From NCBI GenBank assembly GCA_004026145.2, contig SWLE01000451.1, positions 1-64,000 of the forward strand: a stretch of 64,000 nucleotides of DNA. The letters run 5' to 3'. The translations under genes and the position numbers were made by a program. The notes beneath the pieces are model-generated. The model did no database searches, was not told the origin of the DNA, and was given only the letters and a program-made list of their open reading frames with translations. The DNA comes from Takifugu bimaculatus (lineage: Eukaryota; Chordata; Actinopteri; Tetraodontiformes; Tetraodontidae). Position 1 is the stretch's first letter. Each line of letters starts with the position of its first letter. Positions 20,701 to 32,000 of this stretch are shown here, piece by piece.

Positions 20701-21698
20701 GTCTTTTGAGCCACATTCCCATTTTTCTCGCCACATTTTACTCCCGCTCGGTGAGCACATTTCCAACAAGCAAATTTTTTTTTGCTCTTTTCTATTGCCC
20801 ACCCCTCCTCTCTCTTTCCTCCCCCCTCCGCCTTTTTTCCTCCTTTTTTCCCATTTTTTCCTCCTTTTGCTGGTGTTTGAATTTGAGTATTGCCGCGGTG
20901 CTTCGGAGCGTCCCCCCCCCCCCCATCCAGGCTTCAAGTTTCCAGCATGCAGTTGTTCTGGTCCCGGGGGCAGACGCGCTCTCACTTGCACTTTTGTTCC
21001 GATCGAGCAGCTTTTGTCAGTATTGAGATTTTTCACGCGTTGATTGGTGGTTTTGAGACATTTTCCCCACATTTTTGTTCCTTTTTTGTTGTTGTGGTTG
21101 CTTTGGTTTGCATTTTGCAGTGTTGCTTGTTTGCCTTCGAGTTTTGTGATTTCGGGTCGACCTCACCGATCCAGACCTTTGCTTTGACTTTCTTTCCTCT
21201 TTTCTTTATCTGAAGGAATCATTTTTAACCTGGTACTTTTCTTGCAGCTCGCAGGTTTGTCGTTTCTATTTTTATTTTTGGTTTTTTTTGTGTGTTTCAC
21301 CTTTTTCGGTTTGCTTGTACTTTTGCTGGCAGTGTCGAGTCTCTTTTTTTCCTTTTTACGGATGTTATTTTTCCTCTAGATGATGCTGGGTGGACGAGGG
21401 CAGTTTTGATTCTTGGGGTTTTTTTGTTTTCTGTGTCACCGAGGATGAACAGACATTTCCCCACTCGCAGGTATCTGGAACGAGTTCATGATTGACACCT
21501 TCATGTCTCTAATAAAGGTGATAAACGTGCACCTGTGGCTGTTATTTCGCAGGACTGGCACAAACGCTTCATCAAGCCTTCTTTATCAATGTTATCTGAA
21601 GGTTATCTGATCGGATCGATCTCTGCGTGACGCGACATGGCCGGTTCCAGACGCGGCTTGTGTGTTTTTATATTTCGGATGGTTGGTATTTTCCCGTC

Positions 21699-21735
21699 CT
21701 CCTCCTCCTCCTCCTCCTCCTCCTCCTCCTCCTCC
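21699..21735. repeat. (TCC)n trinucleotide repeat, unit A
   Basis: About 12 uninterrupted TCC units. The B copy (48857-48894) is one unit longer. It creates poly-Glu and poly-Gly ORFs on the minus strand that are artefacts. Confidence 0.93.
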
Positions 21736-22139
21736 ACGCCGCAGCTGAGGACCTGATGTAGCTGCAGGATGCGCCGCGCTCTCCGGCACCATCCAAACGC
21801 TGCCGGACGCGGCCGCCGCGTTTCCGCCCGCGGTGAGAACGCGCGTCCTGCGCGGCGGTGCGCCTCCATCCCGCAGCTGGCCCCGGCTCGAATTGGCTGA
21901 GTCAGGCTCGCTTCTCGCGATGGTCACATGAGAGGAGAGGCGAGCTGACAGGGTTTAGAAAGTGGCCTAATTGGTGCAAAGCTAAAATGTGACGCGCAGG
22001 GTGGGTTTTGGGGGCCGCGTCCCCCCTTTCTGGCTGTTCCTGGCGCTGGCTCCAGATGAACCACATTTTGCTGCAGTAGCACGATCAAATCCCAGAGTGC
22101 ACCACCCACCCGGAATAAGGCTGCTAAGTCATTAAACAG

Positions 22140-23400
22140 GCGGACAGGATTCAGCCTTTTAATGTGCAGCAATTCAATATTGGTAAGAAACTGATTCTGG
22201 CAATTAGGACGGTACATCCCATCATGTATCGGGGAGCTGCTAGTGGGCATCGATTTCCCTGAATGCAGATAAAAAGCCACAGGGGGCAGTTTTTAGGCTC
22301 AGTGATAAGGAAGAGCTTTGGGGAGGTGAGAGGATAAAAAAGCCAGCTGGTCAGGGCAGGAAGAGGCCTGGACTCTTCCAAAACTTTCCAAAACTTCTTC
22401 AAGGCATCGAGCTTTGCTCCTGTTGACGTGCAGATGAGCCATCTGTTGCTAATGCTAATGCACACCTTCCCACCCTGGGACGTGCCTCACGCTCCTGCTA
22501 GCGTTGCTGCTGACCAGTATGACGGCTTCCGATAGGTCCTGCGGCGCCGCGTCCCCCCTCCGGTCGGATCGCTCCCATATCTGAGGCAGACCTGCTCAGG
22601 AGGCCCGCAGAGGAATACGATCACTCGTGAATGGATACAGCCCTGATAGCATGAATAAAACATCATGCAGATGCAGCGGCATCACTCAGTGTTGGCTGGA
22701 ACTTGTGAGGCAGGCGTGTGTGGCGCTACACGTGTGCTTGAACGTTAGCGTGTGTGTGTTGGGGCATGTGTAATGGGATCGTTGCTGCCATTAAGTTTAA
22801 AGTGTCATCGTTTTTGAACCACACAGCGTGCCAGCGAAGCTAAATTTAACGTTTTATTGGCGTTAGCGTGATTTATTTGACCCAGTAACGCGGCTATAAA
22901 CGTCCCCGACCGGTGTTTGGGCCCAGATGTTATTCCTGGTGTTGTTTGAAGAGCAGTTTAGGGTTCCACAGTAAAGGTTCTTTAATGTCTGAACATTAAA
23001 TGAAGCTGTAGCACCTCCTCCATCAAGCTGCAGGGGTGGGGGAGGGGCGGCGCTCTGGTTTGGGAGGCAATTAAGACGTTCTTCCAGCAGATAAAGAAAG
23101 AGGGAGTTAATTACAGAATGAATGATGATGAGATTGCTACCATGCTTTCCATAATAGCGGGATCACAAATAAATAAGCCGATGTAAATCGCGCTATCCAT
23201 GCGCCATATTTACTCCAAATCCCATTTAGCTGTCCTTAATGAGACACGACACTTTGGCTTCCTGATAAATAATGCTGTGTTTACAACAAAGAGCACTTCC
23301 TGGAATTGAAGTGGATCAATTCCACAATGGATGCGGATTGAATGATGGATTTATTACGTTTGTTAATCTAAATAAGGAGGCGCGAGCGTACGGGCAGCAA
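22140..23400. promoter_or_regulatory. Enhancer-like non-coding blocks, unit A
   Basis: Two stretches (22140-22330 and 23070-23400) have the composition of vertebrate developmental enhancers. They are moderately AT-rich with many TAATTA, ATTAG, ATAAATAA, CAATTAAG and ACAAAG (SOX-like) words, and no coding potential on either strand. They are nearly unchanged in B (49300-49490 and 50230-50560). Recent duplication alone could explain the identity, so conservation needs an outgroup. Confidence 0.3.
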
Positions 23401-23970
23401 GAGAGGCCGCTTGAACTCGGAAGAGACGCAGAACGCCGCCCCACGCGTGCACGTGGGGTATTACTCGTGCTCGCTGTCCCCTCTCACAGATAAACAGGGA
23501 ACCTTTGGCACGGCGGGCGCGACAGGAAGGAGCAGCGAGTGCTTCCCTGTGCTTCACGCGGATCCCGTTCGGGTTCACCTTGACGTCCGCAGGGTGCGTC
23601 CTGGGCGTTGATTTGGCGAGTGCATATTCACCGCGGCTGCCTCCCTTTTCACAAACCATCCACTCTGATCCGTTTTTCGGAAGCCTGCACGGCCGCAGAC
23701 CTGCTAAATAGAAATATGGCAGGGCGAGGAGAAGAAAGAAGCTGCTGCACTTCATAAGGCAGGATGACAGGCCCTTCGCCCCGGCCGGCCCTGGAGGGAT
23801 CCCTTAAGCTTCAACGGGGAAACTCTTTAAGAATCTGCAGCTAGCATCAGCGGCGGGAGGGAAGTGAGCTGTGCTGGCTCTGGTTAGCGCCCGCTAACAC
23901 CCTCTACAACTGTGATGTCGCTGCAGAAACGTAGAGGAACGATCTTTTCTTTCCTTCGTTGAGCCAAAGA

Positions 23971-24231
23971 ATGTGTAGATGGTTGGGGCTAGCACCAGCA
24001 AAAGAAGAAATGGAGATGGCCATCCTCAGAATACAGAAATGTGAGGCTAAATGCAGACTGAAGCAGCTTTTGGATGTCAAACGCTTTTATTCTCGATATG
24101 AACACATCACAGGGAAGATTAAGGAGGACAAGAATATCCTTCAGAAACGACTGAGAACATTCGAGGAGAAGCTGAAGAGTACGATTCAGGAAGAAAGAAT
24201 CAGAACAAAGACATTTGAACATTGGAATTAA
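23971..24231 (+). CDS. Hypothetical 86-residue coiled-coil-like ORF
   Basis: The ORF starts at an ATG (MCRWLGLAPAKEEMEM) just past the right end of unit A. It encodes a charged, Lys/Glu-rich helical sequence (RLRTFEEKLKSTIQEERIRT). No family is recognised. It could be a remnant exon of a transposon protein. Confidence 0.25.
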   Translation: MCRWLGLAPAKEEMEMAILRIQKCEAKCRLKQLLDVKRFYSRYEHITGKIKEDKNILQKRLRTFEEKLKSTIQEERIRTKTFEHWN

Positions 24232-24574
24232 ATCCACCTTGGATACAATGACCTGGATGATTGAGAATCTCCACAGACATTGGAATTGAATATTTACCAC
24301 TGTCCAAATGTCAGAATTGAACAACTTATGATAGTACAACTGTTGCCTGAACATGGAGTCGTTGTGTTTTAAGGAAATATATGACATTCTGTATAAAACT
24401 TGTCAAGTTAACATACATTATTGTGACTATGATAAAGAAGCTCTTCATGCCTCTTCATATAAAAAAATCTTTTGACAGAATCTGCAATCTCTGTCAAGAT
24501 TAATATTAAACTAGAAAACAATCACTTGGAGAGCTCAGTCCTCCACCAAGGAGGTAATTTCCTGACATATATAC

Positions 24575-24735
24575 TGTGTCTGAAACCACTCCCTATACCC
24601 TAATAGTGCACTCAATAGTGTGGACGCCATTTTGAAATAGTGTCTGAATGCTTAGTGAGCATCGCTGTACCCTATGTAGTGTACTCAATGTATCCCACAG
24701 TGCACCGCGAAAAGTAGTGTACAACTGATGCACCC
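24575..24735. mobile_element. Harbinger-type terminal or MITE fragment
   Basis: The sequence TGTCTGAAACCACTCCCTAT and nearby TAGTGCACTC, TGTAGTGTACTC and AGTAGTGTACAA words are typical of fish Harbinger-family terminal and sub-terminal repeats. No complete second end was located. Confidence 0.4.
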
Positions 24736-25190
24736 TAACTCTGAAGGTCTGCAAATAGCTCCATCCAGAACTGACTCCTATGGAAATTGGTAAAATAAAT
24801 GATAATTTTAAGCATATACATATGTATAAGTGGTCCACGAAGTTCCAGTCGGATGGCCCTAATGATGGCGTTTGTTGAGGAGGAATCCTTTCTGCGATAT
24901 AATCCGGCTCCATTCAGTTTGCTTTTAAGCGACCTCAAGCTGATGTGCACACCGTGTAAACTTGACATCATGTCCACGATTACATCGTAAGAGTGGCCCT
25001 CATGAAAGTACTTTATGCACTGCTGAAGCAGATCTGGTCCGTCCCCTGACGTCCCCAGTACAGCTGGTTCTTCAGTCTGGGCTGCGGCATTTAACAACGC
25101 CAAAGACTGACCACAGAAACCACAAACCGGCGTCAATCTGCTCAAATGTTTGCCACAAAATGGGCAAAAGGCCACTTGCATGTCGTCCAT
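24735..25190 (-). pseudogene. Integrase-type protein, N-terminal exon (zinc ribbon plus HTH)
   Basis: A minus-strand ORF of 151 codons. Residues 9-26 form a C-X2-C-X10-C-X2-C zinc ribbon (CPFCG...CGFCG). Residues about 60-105 (DVIVDMMSSLHGVHISLRS, then KLNGAGLYRRK) look like the helix-turn-helix region that precedes the catalytic core in fish integrase-core proteins. After LELRG the frame runs into AT-rich sequence, probably an intron or truncation. No catalytic D,D,E core is present in the window, so it is a fragment. The family assignment is from memory and tentative. Confidence 0.4.
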
Positions 25191-25232
25191 CCTGCGTCAC
25201 GATGAAGTCCTTACCCGCTTTCGATTCAAATG

Positions 25233-25316
25233 ATGGTAATACCCTTTCCGCCAGAAAAGTAACTTGTAAATTTGTTTTTTGCCGGCTGCTTTTTCTGCCG
25301 GAAAGGGTATTACCAA
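25233..25316. repeat. Inverted repeat (hairpin) plus direct repeats upstream of the integrase-type ORF
   Basis: The arms TGGTAATACCCTTTCCGCCA and GCCGGAAAGGGTATTACCA can pair over about 20 bases, with a roughly 40-base loop. Part of the left arm and the following ACTTGTAAATTTGTTT recur at 25368-25406 and again near 25433. The minus-strand start of the integrase-type ORF is 43 bp away, so this could be its promoter region or a MITE end. Confidence 0.7.
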
Positions 25317-25519
25317 CTGTACCGACGGAACGCATCCATTGGCCCAACCATACCAAGGGTCAGTAATTCCCTTTCCGGTAGAAAATGTTACTTGTAAATT
25401 TGTTTCAGCCTCTTGTAAAAGTGTTTCGTCATTTGTAAATTTGTTTCAGCCGCTTGTAAAAGTGTTTTGCACCTCTCGGCCACCGTAAAATTGGCCTGAA
25501 TGGAATGCTGACTCCAGCA

Positions 25520-26032
25520 CGAGCAGCAAAAACATGGGAGAACCTTAAAAAAACCTACAAGGTTTGTAATAATTGTTTTAAATTTGGTCTAAATGTGACA
25601 GACTAATAGTTATAGCAAATGTAGCATTACTGTTTGAATTATTTGCTTATTCCCTGTTTGTAGGAGTTTCGGAGACCACCAACAGGATCTGGCACTGAAT
25701 CTGGGGAGGTCACTGCTGACAAGTGGAAATAGTTCCCTCTCATGGATCAGGCAATAGGTGGCAGGCCCTCGATTCAGCCCCCATGCCTCATTGCCTCAGC
25801 CTGGGGGAAGAGCCATTCATTTTCTGAGTCAGGCTCCTCACATTCAGTCCCAGATAGACCTGATGGAGAGTCAGGGACAGAGGAGGAGGAACCAGGGCCA
25901 GCACCACGCCAGCGCCAGCGGTGCGATAGGGTCCTGGAGCTGCTGGAGAGGGCCGAGGAAAGGGTGACACGAGAGGAAGCCAGGGAGGAGAGACTTTTAA
26001 ATCTCTTAGAGAAACTGGTAGACAAAATGTAA
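25520..26032 (+). pseudogene. Harbinger-type Myb/SANT-like accessory protein, C-terminal exons
   Basis: A short segment ending TWENLKKTYK before a GTTTGT donor (near 25560) resembles the end of a Myb/SANT trihelix. After TTTGTAG (about 25663) the next exon reads EFRRPPTGSGTESGEV, has an in-frame TAG near 25728, then GGRPSIQPPCLIAS and an acidic/charged C-terminal helix ending LLNLLEKLVDKM. This layout is that of the DNA-binding partner encoded by PIF/Harbinger transposons. The stop makes it a relic. Confidence 0.5.
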
Positions 26033-26333
26033 AAAAGAATGTATTAATTTGCTTTCTTGGCATCATATGGTTGATAACAAATGCTTTATTCAAAGTTTAA
26101 ATTTAATTGGTACAATTTTTGATTTTGAAACCAAAACTATTTACAAAAACACACACTTGCATATATATAAACAAGTTGCATTTATCCTATTATGATTTTG
26201 AAATACCTATTTACAAAAATGGAACCCAAAAAAATATTCAAATTAAATGGAACCTGCCAGAAAAAAGACTTTATGATGGCAGCCAGGTTGAACAGACGTC
26301 AAGCTCCAAAATTCTGGATTATAAAGACCAGTC

Positions 26334-26564
26334 CTAAATGTAATCATGTTCATAGAGAGCTGGTGGGAGGTGGGTTGGTGCTGACAGGGCAGCAGTCAGT
26401 CTGCTCCGAATTTGTTCTCCACATTGCAGGTCTGCCTGCATTTGACCAATGTCATCTGACCCAAGTGCCTCTTCTGAGGGTTCCATGCTGTCACCATTCC
26501 ACAAGCACACATTGTGCAGAATGGTGCAGTATGCAATGACCTTGGTGGCAAATGCAGGCTTCAC
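26334..26564 (-). pseudogene. Harbinger transposase C-terminal fragment
   Basis: The motif KVIAYCTILHNVCLWNGD followed by an acidic tail matches the C-terminal part of HARBI1-type transposases. It converges with the + strand Myb-like ORF, as in Harbinger elements. The catalytic core is not seen, so it is a remnant. Confidence 0.5.
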
Positions 26565-28047
26565 CTCTCGAGCTTTAAGGAATATTGCCCACTGTAGTAT
26601 CTGAAGCCTGTGTATCTATTCTGTGCATGCCTTTACTTCTGTAAGGCCGCAATGCAGCCAGCCTGGTGCCACATTAGGAGATGCTCCACATGTGTCCTGT
26701 GATTTCTGCCTCGAGAAATTGAAAAGATGGCGGAGGGAAGATAAATAAAGGGAAGATAGGCCTGTTGTTGCTTGCTGTAGTTGAGGAATAACATTTGTCG
26801 TGCAAGAAAAACAGTGATGATGCTGTCATTGGTCCCTTGCAGGTTCCTACATTGTGGTGGCCCAGAAGACTTTGCCAGGTGTCTTGGAAATGGAGGCGTC
26901 CTATGTTTGGAAATGAATAAAGCACTGACTGATTAAAGAGAGGTGGCCCCACCCAGGTGACACTGAAGAGCAAGAACACTTAATTTCCCAATGAGTGCTA
27001 CAAAATAAAAATGAAAAAGCTGTGGCCATGACCTGTCGACAGCCTTATTTTATTAGTTTTTTAACAGCCTCAAGGTCCTGCATGTCTCGGGTGTGGACTG
27101 GAAAGTCGTCCCTGTGCGTGAAAGAATACAAATGAGACATGTGCATTGTATTCAAAGAAGCCTTTATTGTCAAGTGCAAAGAAGCATTTATTGTCAAGTG
27201 CAGTCAATAAACCACTCCAATTTTCTTTGCTTACACCTGGAAATGAGGTCCCAGAAGAATGTCCACAGCCCTTTGAAAGTCTGCAAAAGTGTCAAAAGTC
27301 TGGCCTTCAAGTCCTGGAGATGATGACTTTTTGCTGTTTGGACAGTATGCCTGAAACCACAGGCGGAAACCACAGGCTGAAACCACATCCTGTCATCCTT
27401 CAGGACCTTCCTCCACTTCATCTTTCCATGTTTGTCCTGAAAGGATGCAGCCCTCTGGAAGAGTTCATTGGTTTCATCCTCTTTCAGCCATGCAACGTCA
27501 GCCTGTGGGAGCCCATTGGGAGCAGACTCCCATATTTTTGTGCCATCCCTCGTATGTCACCTAATAAGAAAACACACGATTATATCCGGCAGCCGATAGT
27601 CACTGAATACTCAAACTTGAGCTTGTTTTTAATGGATTACCTTCGGTTGTGCTGCTGATGTTGCTGTGGGCCACCAGGGCTGAGGTGCTGCATCCATCAC
27701 GGCGGTCGTCCTCTCGGGAGCCGCTACCGGAACCTTGAATATAACCAGTGTTTTAGTATAAGTTTTCGTATTGGCACACTTTAGTGTGGCGTCCCCAGGA
27801 CATGGAGCAAAGAGTCACCTCGATGTGTGGATCAGACGGCGATCTTGCCGTCGACGATGGAGTGGTGCGTCTGACGGACTTGTGTGTAGACGCTGGCCGG
27901 CTCGGTTTTCCAGGTCTTTTGGCCTTTTCTGCTGCAGCTTTAGTGAAATGTGGGAGAAAAAGGCCAATGTAAACATAACTCATCTAAAATGTAGCTTCAG
28001 TCCTCACTGCGTTCTGAAAAGCTTGTGCATAATATTAATTATATAGT
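26565..28047. other. Repeat-derived spacer without a recognisable gene
   Basis: Short ORFs only (for example 27146-27658). A direct repeat AAGAAGCNTTTATTGTCAAG (near 27158 and 27180) is typical of short interspersed elements. I see no domain. Confidence 0.5.
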
Positions 28048-29856
28048 CCGTATTTTCCGGACTATAAGCCGCACCTGTATATAAGCCGCATCCGCTCAAT
28101 TTAAAAAAAAATTAATAAAAAAAAGATATACAAGCCGCACCGGGTTATAAGCCGCAGATATTTATGTTGAAAAATTAGATATTTACTGCATGTACAGAAC
28201 GATTTTGAACTGTAAATGTACATGTAAGTACCTGAACAGATTCTTTCCTAACAGCGCCTTTTAACACGGCAGCAACTTTGTTGATTAAAACGGAACAGAA
28301 CCGAGAGAAAATGAATAGTATTTCTCTTCATTTCTCCTGTGTTTGAAATCACAAGTCACTTTCATCATCTTGGCTGAAACCCATGAAGTCGTCTTCTTCA
28401 GTGTCGGAGTTGAACGACCCCAGAAGCTTCGTCACATCTGTCTCCATCAGTCTCGCTCTCCGTATCATCCTCCGCTGAAGTTGGCTCTGAAGGTGTGCCG
28501 CTCTCTTCGCGTAGCAGTCCAGCCTTTCGGAACCCGTTGGTGATCGTGGATTCTTTCACAGCACTCTACGCTGTTAGGATCCACTGACAGACATCAGAAA
28601 AGGATGCTTTTCGCATGTGGCCGGTTTTTGGGAATGATTTCTCACCACTTGTCATCCAAGTCTCCCACTCAACCCGGAGTGCAGCTTTAAATGCCCGATT
28701 CACACAGATGTCAAGTGCCTGCAAATACTTTGTTGTACCTCCAGGAATCACAGCTGGAATAGAGTTTGTTTTCGTGATGCTGCTTCCACAGAATCTGTGA
28801 TGTGGGCCCTCATGCTATCCAAAACAAGCAGTGCTTTTTTCCGGTGAAAAACTCCTCCTGCGCGCTTGCTGTAGCACTCCGTTAACCATTCCTTCATCAG
28901 GCCTTCCATCATCCAGCCTTTGGTGTTAACTCTGACCACTATGCCACTAAAAATCACCAGTGGTGGAAGTTGTTGTCCGGATGCCGTGCATGCCCGAACG
29001 CAGGTGAAGTGCGTTCTCTCGTGGCCTGTTGTTTTCAACAACACGGATGATGCGCCTGTCTTGTTAACAGTCCTGGTCAGAGGCAGAGCAAACGTCAAAG
29101 GTGCTTCGTCCATATTTATTATGTCGTCTGGTCCGATGGAGTGTTCTTGGATCTCTGTTTCAACGAATTTGTGGAAGTTTTTAATTTTTTCCTGGTAGTC
29201 AGGGGGGAGTTCCTGACAGAGAGTGGTCCGGGTCCTGATGGACAGGTTTTTACGTTTCATAAATCTGAAACACCATGACGGCCCCGCTTTGAAATCTTCA
29301 ATATTCATTTCGCGGGCGATTGTTTTGGCTTTAAGTCGGATCTGTAGAGTGGATACACCTCGGCCACCTGCTCGCTGTGTGTTCACCCAGTCCTCCAGGA
29401 CATTTTCAAGTTCAGCCCACCTGCTTTTATGTCCCCTGAAAGCTTTTTTCGACTTTCGGCATTGCATTAGCTCCTCCCGCTGCCGCCTCCAACGTCTCAC
29501 CATACATTCATTAACGCTAAGCTTGCGTGCAGCGGCGCGGTTTCCTTCCTGGCTAGCTAGATCAATGGCCTTCAACTTAAAACCTGCATCATACGAACTT
29601 CTTCGTGTGGGTTCCATGATGAAGGGGCGAGGATTTGAAAACAATTAACAGTTGGTAATTTGTCGTCCGTGTTCTATCTGCTAAAGAAAAAGTAGCGTTT
29701 TCTTCTTCGCATTGATTTTTCTTAGTTTTGATTCTAGTTCCGATTAGAGCGCCCCTAGCGGTGGAAGAAAAATCCATAAATAAGCTGCACCATAGAATAA
29801 GCCGCAGTGTTTAAAGTTTAGGAAAAAAGTAGCGGCTTATAGTCCGGAAAATACGG
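28048..29856 (-). mobile_element. Pogo/Tigger-family DNA transposon, nearly complete
   Basis: The left end CCGTATTTTCCGGACTATAA and the right end (minus strand CCGTATTTTCCGGACTATAA) form a perfect inverted repeat of 20 bases or more. TA follows the right end (29857-29858); the left flank reads TAGT. Sub-terminal TAAGCCGCA words recur inside both ends. The 1.8-kb element carries one transposase gene on the minus strand, interrupted by a single frameshift. Confidence 0.88.
28566..29644 (-). pseudogene. Pogo-like DDE transposase with one frameshift
   Basis: Minus strand, two overlapping ORFs: 29644-28748 (298 codons) and 28751-28566 (61 codons, different frame). The likely start is Met10 (MEPTRRSSYDAGFKLKAIDL). 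An N-terminal Psq-type HTH (residues about 15-60) and a CENP-B-type HTH (about 75-140) precede a DDE core. Asp179 (IINMDEAPLTFA) and Asp276 (LLVLDSMRAHIT) are the first two catalytic residues. The third Asp lies in the shifted frame (KYLQALDICVNRAFK). Apart from the shift near 28750 no stop is seen, so inactivation is recent. The layout matches vertebrate Tigger/POGK-type proteins. Confidence 0.85.
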
Positions 29857-29860
29857 TAAC

Positions 29861-30115
29861 TTGGAGTCGGTGTGTAACTACGCAAAAACGATGTGGGACT
29901 CCGGAGCATTCTCTGGTCCCCTCCCCAACCTGGCCAGCGAGGAGATGTTTAGCCGCATGTCGTCGCTCCGTCGCTGGCTGTCACGGTGGTGCCCCGAAAA
30001 CCAGGTGGCCTTTGTAGACAGTTGGAGCACTTTTTGGGGAAAACCTGGTCTGATTAGGAGAGACGGTGTCCATCCCACTATCATAGAGGGCCATAAAACA
30101 GCTATTCTGCAAGCT
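29861..30115 (+). pseudogene. SGNH esterase-like fragment of a non-LTR retroelement
   Basis: The start of a 176-codon ORF reads SGPLPNLASEEMFSRMSSL, then FVDSWSTFWGKPGLIRRDG, followed by VHPT. The block SGPLP and the C-terminal D-G-x-H-P triad element are those of the SGNH/GDSL esterase domain carried by ORF1 of some CR1-like LINEs. The upstream half is missing. The frame then runs into an ERV pol fragment, so the fusion is a junction of two relics rather than a designed protein. Confidence 0.5.
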
Positions 30116-30455
30116 CCGAAACCAGACTACAAAGCAAATGATGTCCTTTTTAGGACTAATTATTGTTGCAACTGGGGGCCAAATTATGCTGAAATTACAG
30201 CACCGTTGCAAAGATTGATGTATGATAACTTAAAAATGACTTCTCCACTAAATTGGACTGAAAATGCAGAAACGGCCTTCTGTGACATGAAGCAAGCCTT
30301 GGTGTGGAGCACAGCTTTAGCTTTGCCAGATTACAGCAAACCTTTGGTTCAGATGGTTGATGGCACAGGACATTTGATGACCTCAGTCTGAGCTCAACAG
30401 TGGAGCTAAAATGAAGCCAATAGCATATTTCTCCTCTAAACTTGACTCTGTAGCA
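30116..30455 (+). mobile_element. ERV pol fragment (RT thumb/RNase H connection)
   Basis: The encoded segment with NYAEITAPLQRLMYD, LNWTENAETAF and ALALPDYSKPLVQMVD is the thumb-to-connection region of a retroviral reverse transcriptase. An in-frame TGA ends the ORF at 30391; after it a further stretch reading KPIAYFSSKLDSVA continues in another frame. It is cut off by the hAT end at 30456. Confidence 0.7.
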
Positions 30456-32000
30456 CAGGGGTCACCAACCTTTCTGAGACGGAGAGCTACTTCCTGGGTA
30501 CTGAATCATGTGAAGGGCTACCAGTTTGATACACACTTCTGAAATAGCCAATTTGCTCAATTTACCTTTAACTAAATGTCATTATTAATAGTTAATGATA
30601 TTCATCTCTGCAAAGACACTGATCATGTTAATGATTTCTCACAATCAATATCAACAATGATTTAACAAGATCAGGAACAGATGAATATCAATATGCAACA
30701 CTTTATTTCTATATTTTGTCTTAGTGCAAGTGTTTTTCAAATTGAAATAAATGTTCAAACCATTTTAAAATGATCACTTCTACAACAGTCCTGGGAAATC
30801 ACAATGTCCCATTTTTACCAGCCACTGACATTTTTTAACAAATCATGAATTACTTTGCACCATGTTTGTACAAATAATAAATCACGTAAAATACAAAAAT
30901 AAACTTTCAGATTTTAAAATAAATCTGATTACGTTTTGAACTTCACACTTCAGTCTGCAGATTTTTTCACATGAACATTTTAACATAAACAATTGTTCCA
31001 TTTTACAAACACATTTAACAAATTCTGAAGGAGACACCAAATCTGGTGTCCGTTTCTTTGTCCGTTGGGGGGAAGCCTGGCGTTGCTGCGGTTACCAGTG
31101 TGTTGTCCTCTGGTGGGGAACTTGACAGTGCAGCTCTGAGTGAGTCTGGCAGATGTGCATCAGGGAGGCGTCTTCTGTGTTGGTTCTTGATGAAGTTCCT
31201 GTCAGAAAAGGCTGATTCACAAAGAGAGGTCGAACCAAAAAGGCTTGCAACCTTCATAGCTGCTGTACATACACTACTGTACTTTTCTGTGTCAACAAGG
31301 CACCAAAAGTTTGGTGCAGCCTGAGAGGCTTTGAGCTGCAGCTCATTTCACAATGTTCCAATTTCAGTTTGCATCTGTGCAGCATCCAGGCTGAAGGTTG
31401 CACTGAACTGCTGAGCAATGCATGATATGTCCACGTTCATGAAAGGGTTAGAAATGAAGGACACACATGGCTCAAGCTGATCCAGGTCCCAAAACCTGTT
31501 CTCAAACTCTTGCCCAAGTCTTTTTATGAGCTGAGAGCACTTTTCTGCGCTTTAGTCCAAAGCCTCACATGCAGAAGCGTTGTCTCTCAGCACCATCTGC
31601 ACAGAGGGGAAGTGCAGCACCTTTTGTCTGTAAATGCACAGAGAAAATGTTCATCTTGGCTTTAGATGCATTTACAGCACTGATCCTCTCAGCAACAGTC
31701 TCACCTTTGCCTTGCAGCTCCCAGTTCAAACTGTTCCGTTTCCCAGTAATGTCTGTTAAAAATGCAAGGTCCAGTGTCCAGTCAGTGTCCTCCAGCAGCG
31801 CGGCGTCTTCCCCTCTGGACTGCATGAACTCTTTTATTTCACTCAAAAGGGACAAAAAAGGAAGCAGAATCCGTCCCCTGCTGAGCCATCGGATTTCTGT
31901 GTGTAGGAGCAGGTCACCATATTCAGTTGGCAGCTCCACTGGGGAACAATTTGAAAATATCCTGTTGAAATTATTCTAAATTATTCTGATTAAAAATAAA
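30456..32000 (-). mobile_element. hAT transposon relic with degraded GTF2IRD2/ZBED-like transposase
   Basis: The left end CAGGGGTCACCAACCTTTCT is a typical hAT terminus. On the minus strand, 31939-31565 encodes HTEIRWLSRGRILLPFLSLL and LAFLTDITGKRNSLNWELQG. Continuing leftward with two in-frame stops, 31257-31015 gives ASLFGSTSLCESAFSDRNF, which is the hATC dimerisation region. These match the transposase domain shared with GTF2IRD2-type proteins. The other terminus and the N-terminal half are missing; unit B begins at 32061. The right limit is approximate. Confidence 0.8.

Larger units (their letters stand above)
1..23950. repeat. Segmental duplication unit A
   Basis: Unit A matches unit B (from 32061) almost base for base along most of its length. 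The offset is constant at 32060 over the first 2.2 kb. It holds an NLR gene, a pogo-like MITE, chrnd pseudogene exons and a long GC-rich non-coding tail. Similarity ends near 23950, where A continues into transposon-rich DNA and B into other sequence. The left end lies outside the window. Segments present only in A: 2191-3260 (different N-terminal exon region), 5709-9106 (LTR plus LINE), 9886-11603 (unidentified insertion) and 17319-20405 (block swap). Seen directly by comparison; the exact boundaries are by eye. Confidence 0.93.

Noticed and set aside
20403..21026. 207-codon plus ORF with Ala-rich start (also 47579-48025)
   Set aside because: Crosses a CpG-rich trinucleotide tract and then pyrimidine tracts; the A and B versions differ in frame and length, so coding is unlikely.
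21592..21927. Minus ORFs with poly-Gly or poly-Glu (also 48750-49088)
   Set aside because: Direct translation of the TCC microsatellite.
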